Below are positions 12,350-12,431 of a stretch of DNA of 12,431 nt, in pieces. The notes below the pieces were generated by a model. It made no database searches. It was not told the DNA's origin and saw only the letters and a list, made by a program, of their open reading frames with translations. Position numbers and translations under genes: made by a program. Positions within the stretch are counted from its first letter, which is position 1; each line of letters opens with the position of its first letter. The stretch is from NCBI GenBank assembly GCA_900767015.1, contig CAAFXQ010000305.1, forward strand, positions 1 through 12,431. Reading direction: 5' to 3'. The DNA comes from Clostridia bacterium. Lineage in GTDB: Bacteria; Bacillota; Clostridia; Oscillospirales; Acutalibacteraceae.

Positions 12350-12431
12350 TTATTCACTATTCAATATTCATCATTCATTATTCATTACAAAAATCCGTTC
12401 TTTTTAATGAATAGTGAATATTGAATAATGA
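12350..12431. repeat. ATTCA-rich inverted repeat, continuing past the window end
   Basis: A run of ATTCA/ATTC units (TTATTCACTATTCAATATTC and onward, 12350-12387) is followed after 16 bases (ACAAAAATCCGTTCTT) by the inverse pattern (TTAATGAATAGTGAATATTG and onward, 12404-12431). The arms share inverted stretches such as ATTCAATATTCA. The right arm is cut by the window edge. It is non-coding, a dispersed intergenic repeat by appearance. Confidence 0.6.

Noticed and set aside
12350..12431. CRISPR array
   Set aside because: The repeat units are 4-5 bases with inverted symmetry and no spacer pattern.

Overview
The window looks like chromosomal DNA of a Gram-positive, anaerobic Clostridia-type bacterium, probably Oscillospiraceae/Ruminococcaceae-like and possibly gut-dwelling. 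The reasons are strong AGGAGG-type ribosome sites, TTGACA/TATAAT promoters (several with an extended TGn -10), a Bacillus-type short NagB, a TagF-like polymerase, and hairpin terminators with AGGGGCTG/CAGCCCCT arms. Taxonomy is inferred from sequence style only. No rRNA, tRNA, CRISPR array, transposase or phage gene was seen, and no gene-free stretch exceeds 300 bases.

Left part (1-2726). A 5'-truncated proA (proline synthesis) is followed at 13-base gaps by a membrane-anchored protein of unknown function and a DtxR-family metal-dependent repressor, apparently one operon. A bidirectional hairpin terminator separates it from a convergent GtrA-like membrane protein. The GtrA-like gene and a small exported Ig-like protein (2943-3353) are transcribed divergently from recognisable promoters.

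Middle part (3386-9035, minus strand). This is a cell-surface carbohydrate block, read in transcription order: a PHP-family phosphoesterase of the histidinol-phosphatase type, a polytopic membrane sulfatase with a C-S-P-S-R formylglycine motif, a 164-bp palindromic MITE-like repeat, a hairpin, a GT2 glycosyltransferase with an apparent degenerate second domain, and a CDP-glycerol glycerophosphotransferase-like (TagF/TagB) protein. The last two are 15 bases apart and probably make or decorate a surface polymer such as teichoic acid or a capsule.

Right part (9115-12431). nagB (glucosamine-6-phosphate deaminase) is divergent from the PHP gene and has a structured leader of about 100 bases. It is followed by a cytoplasmic protein of three fibronectin-III-like domains whose stop codon lies in a second palindromic repeat. 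That repeat shares a 24-base identical core with the one between the sulfatase and GT2 genes. Next is a 94-residue secreted peptide with its own near-consensus promoter and terminator, then an opposing membrane protein of unknown function, then an ATTCA-rich inverted repeat running off the window end.

The most interesting points are the sulfatase's membrane architecture, the GT2 pseudo-duplication, the two related palindromic elements, the DtxR protein with iron-type ligands in a proline operon, and the small secreted peptide.
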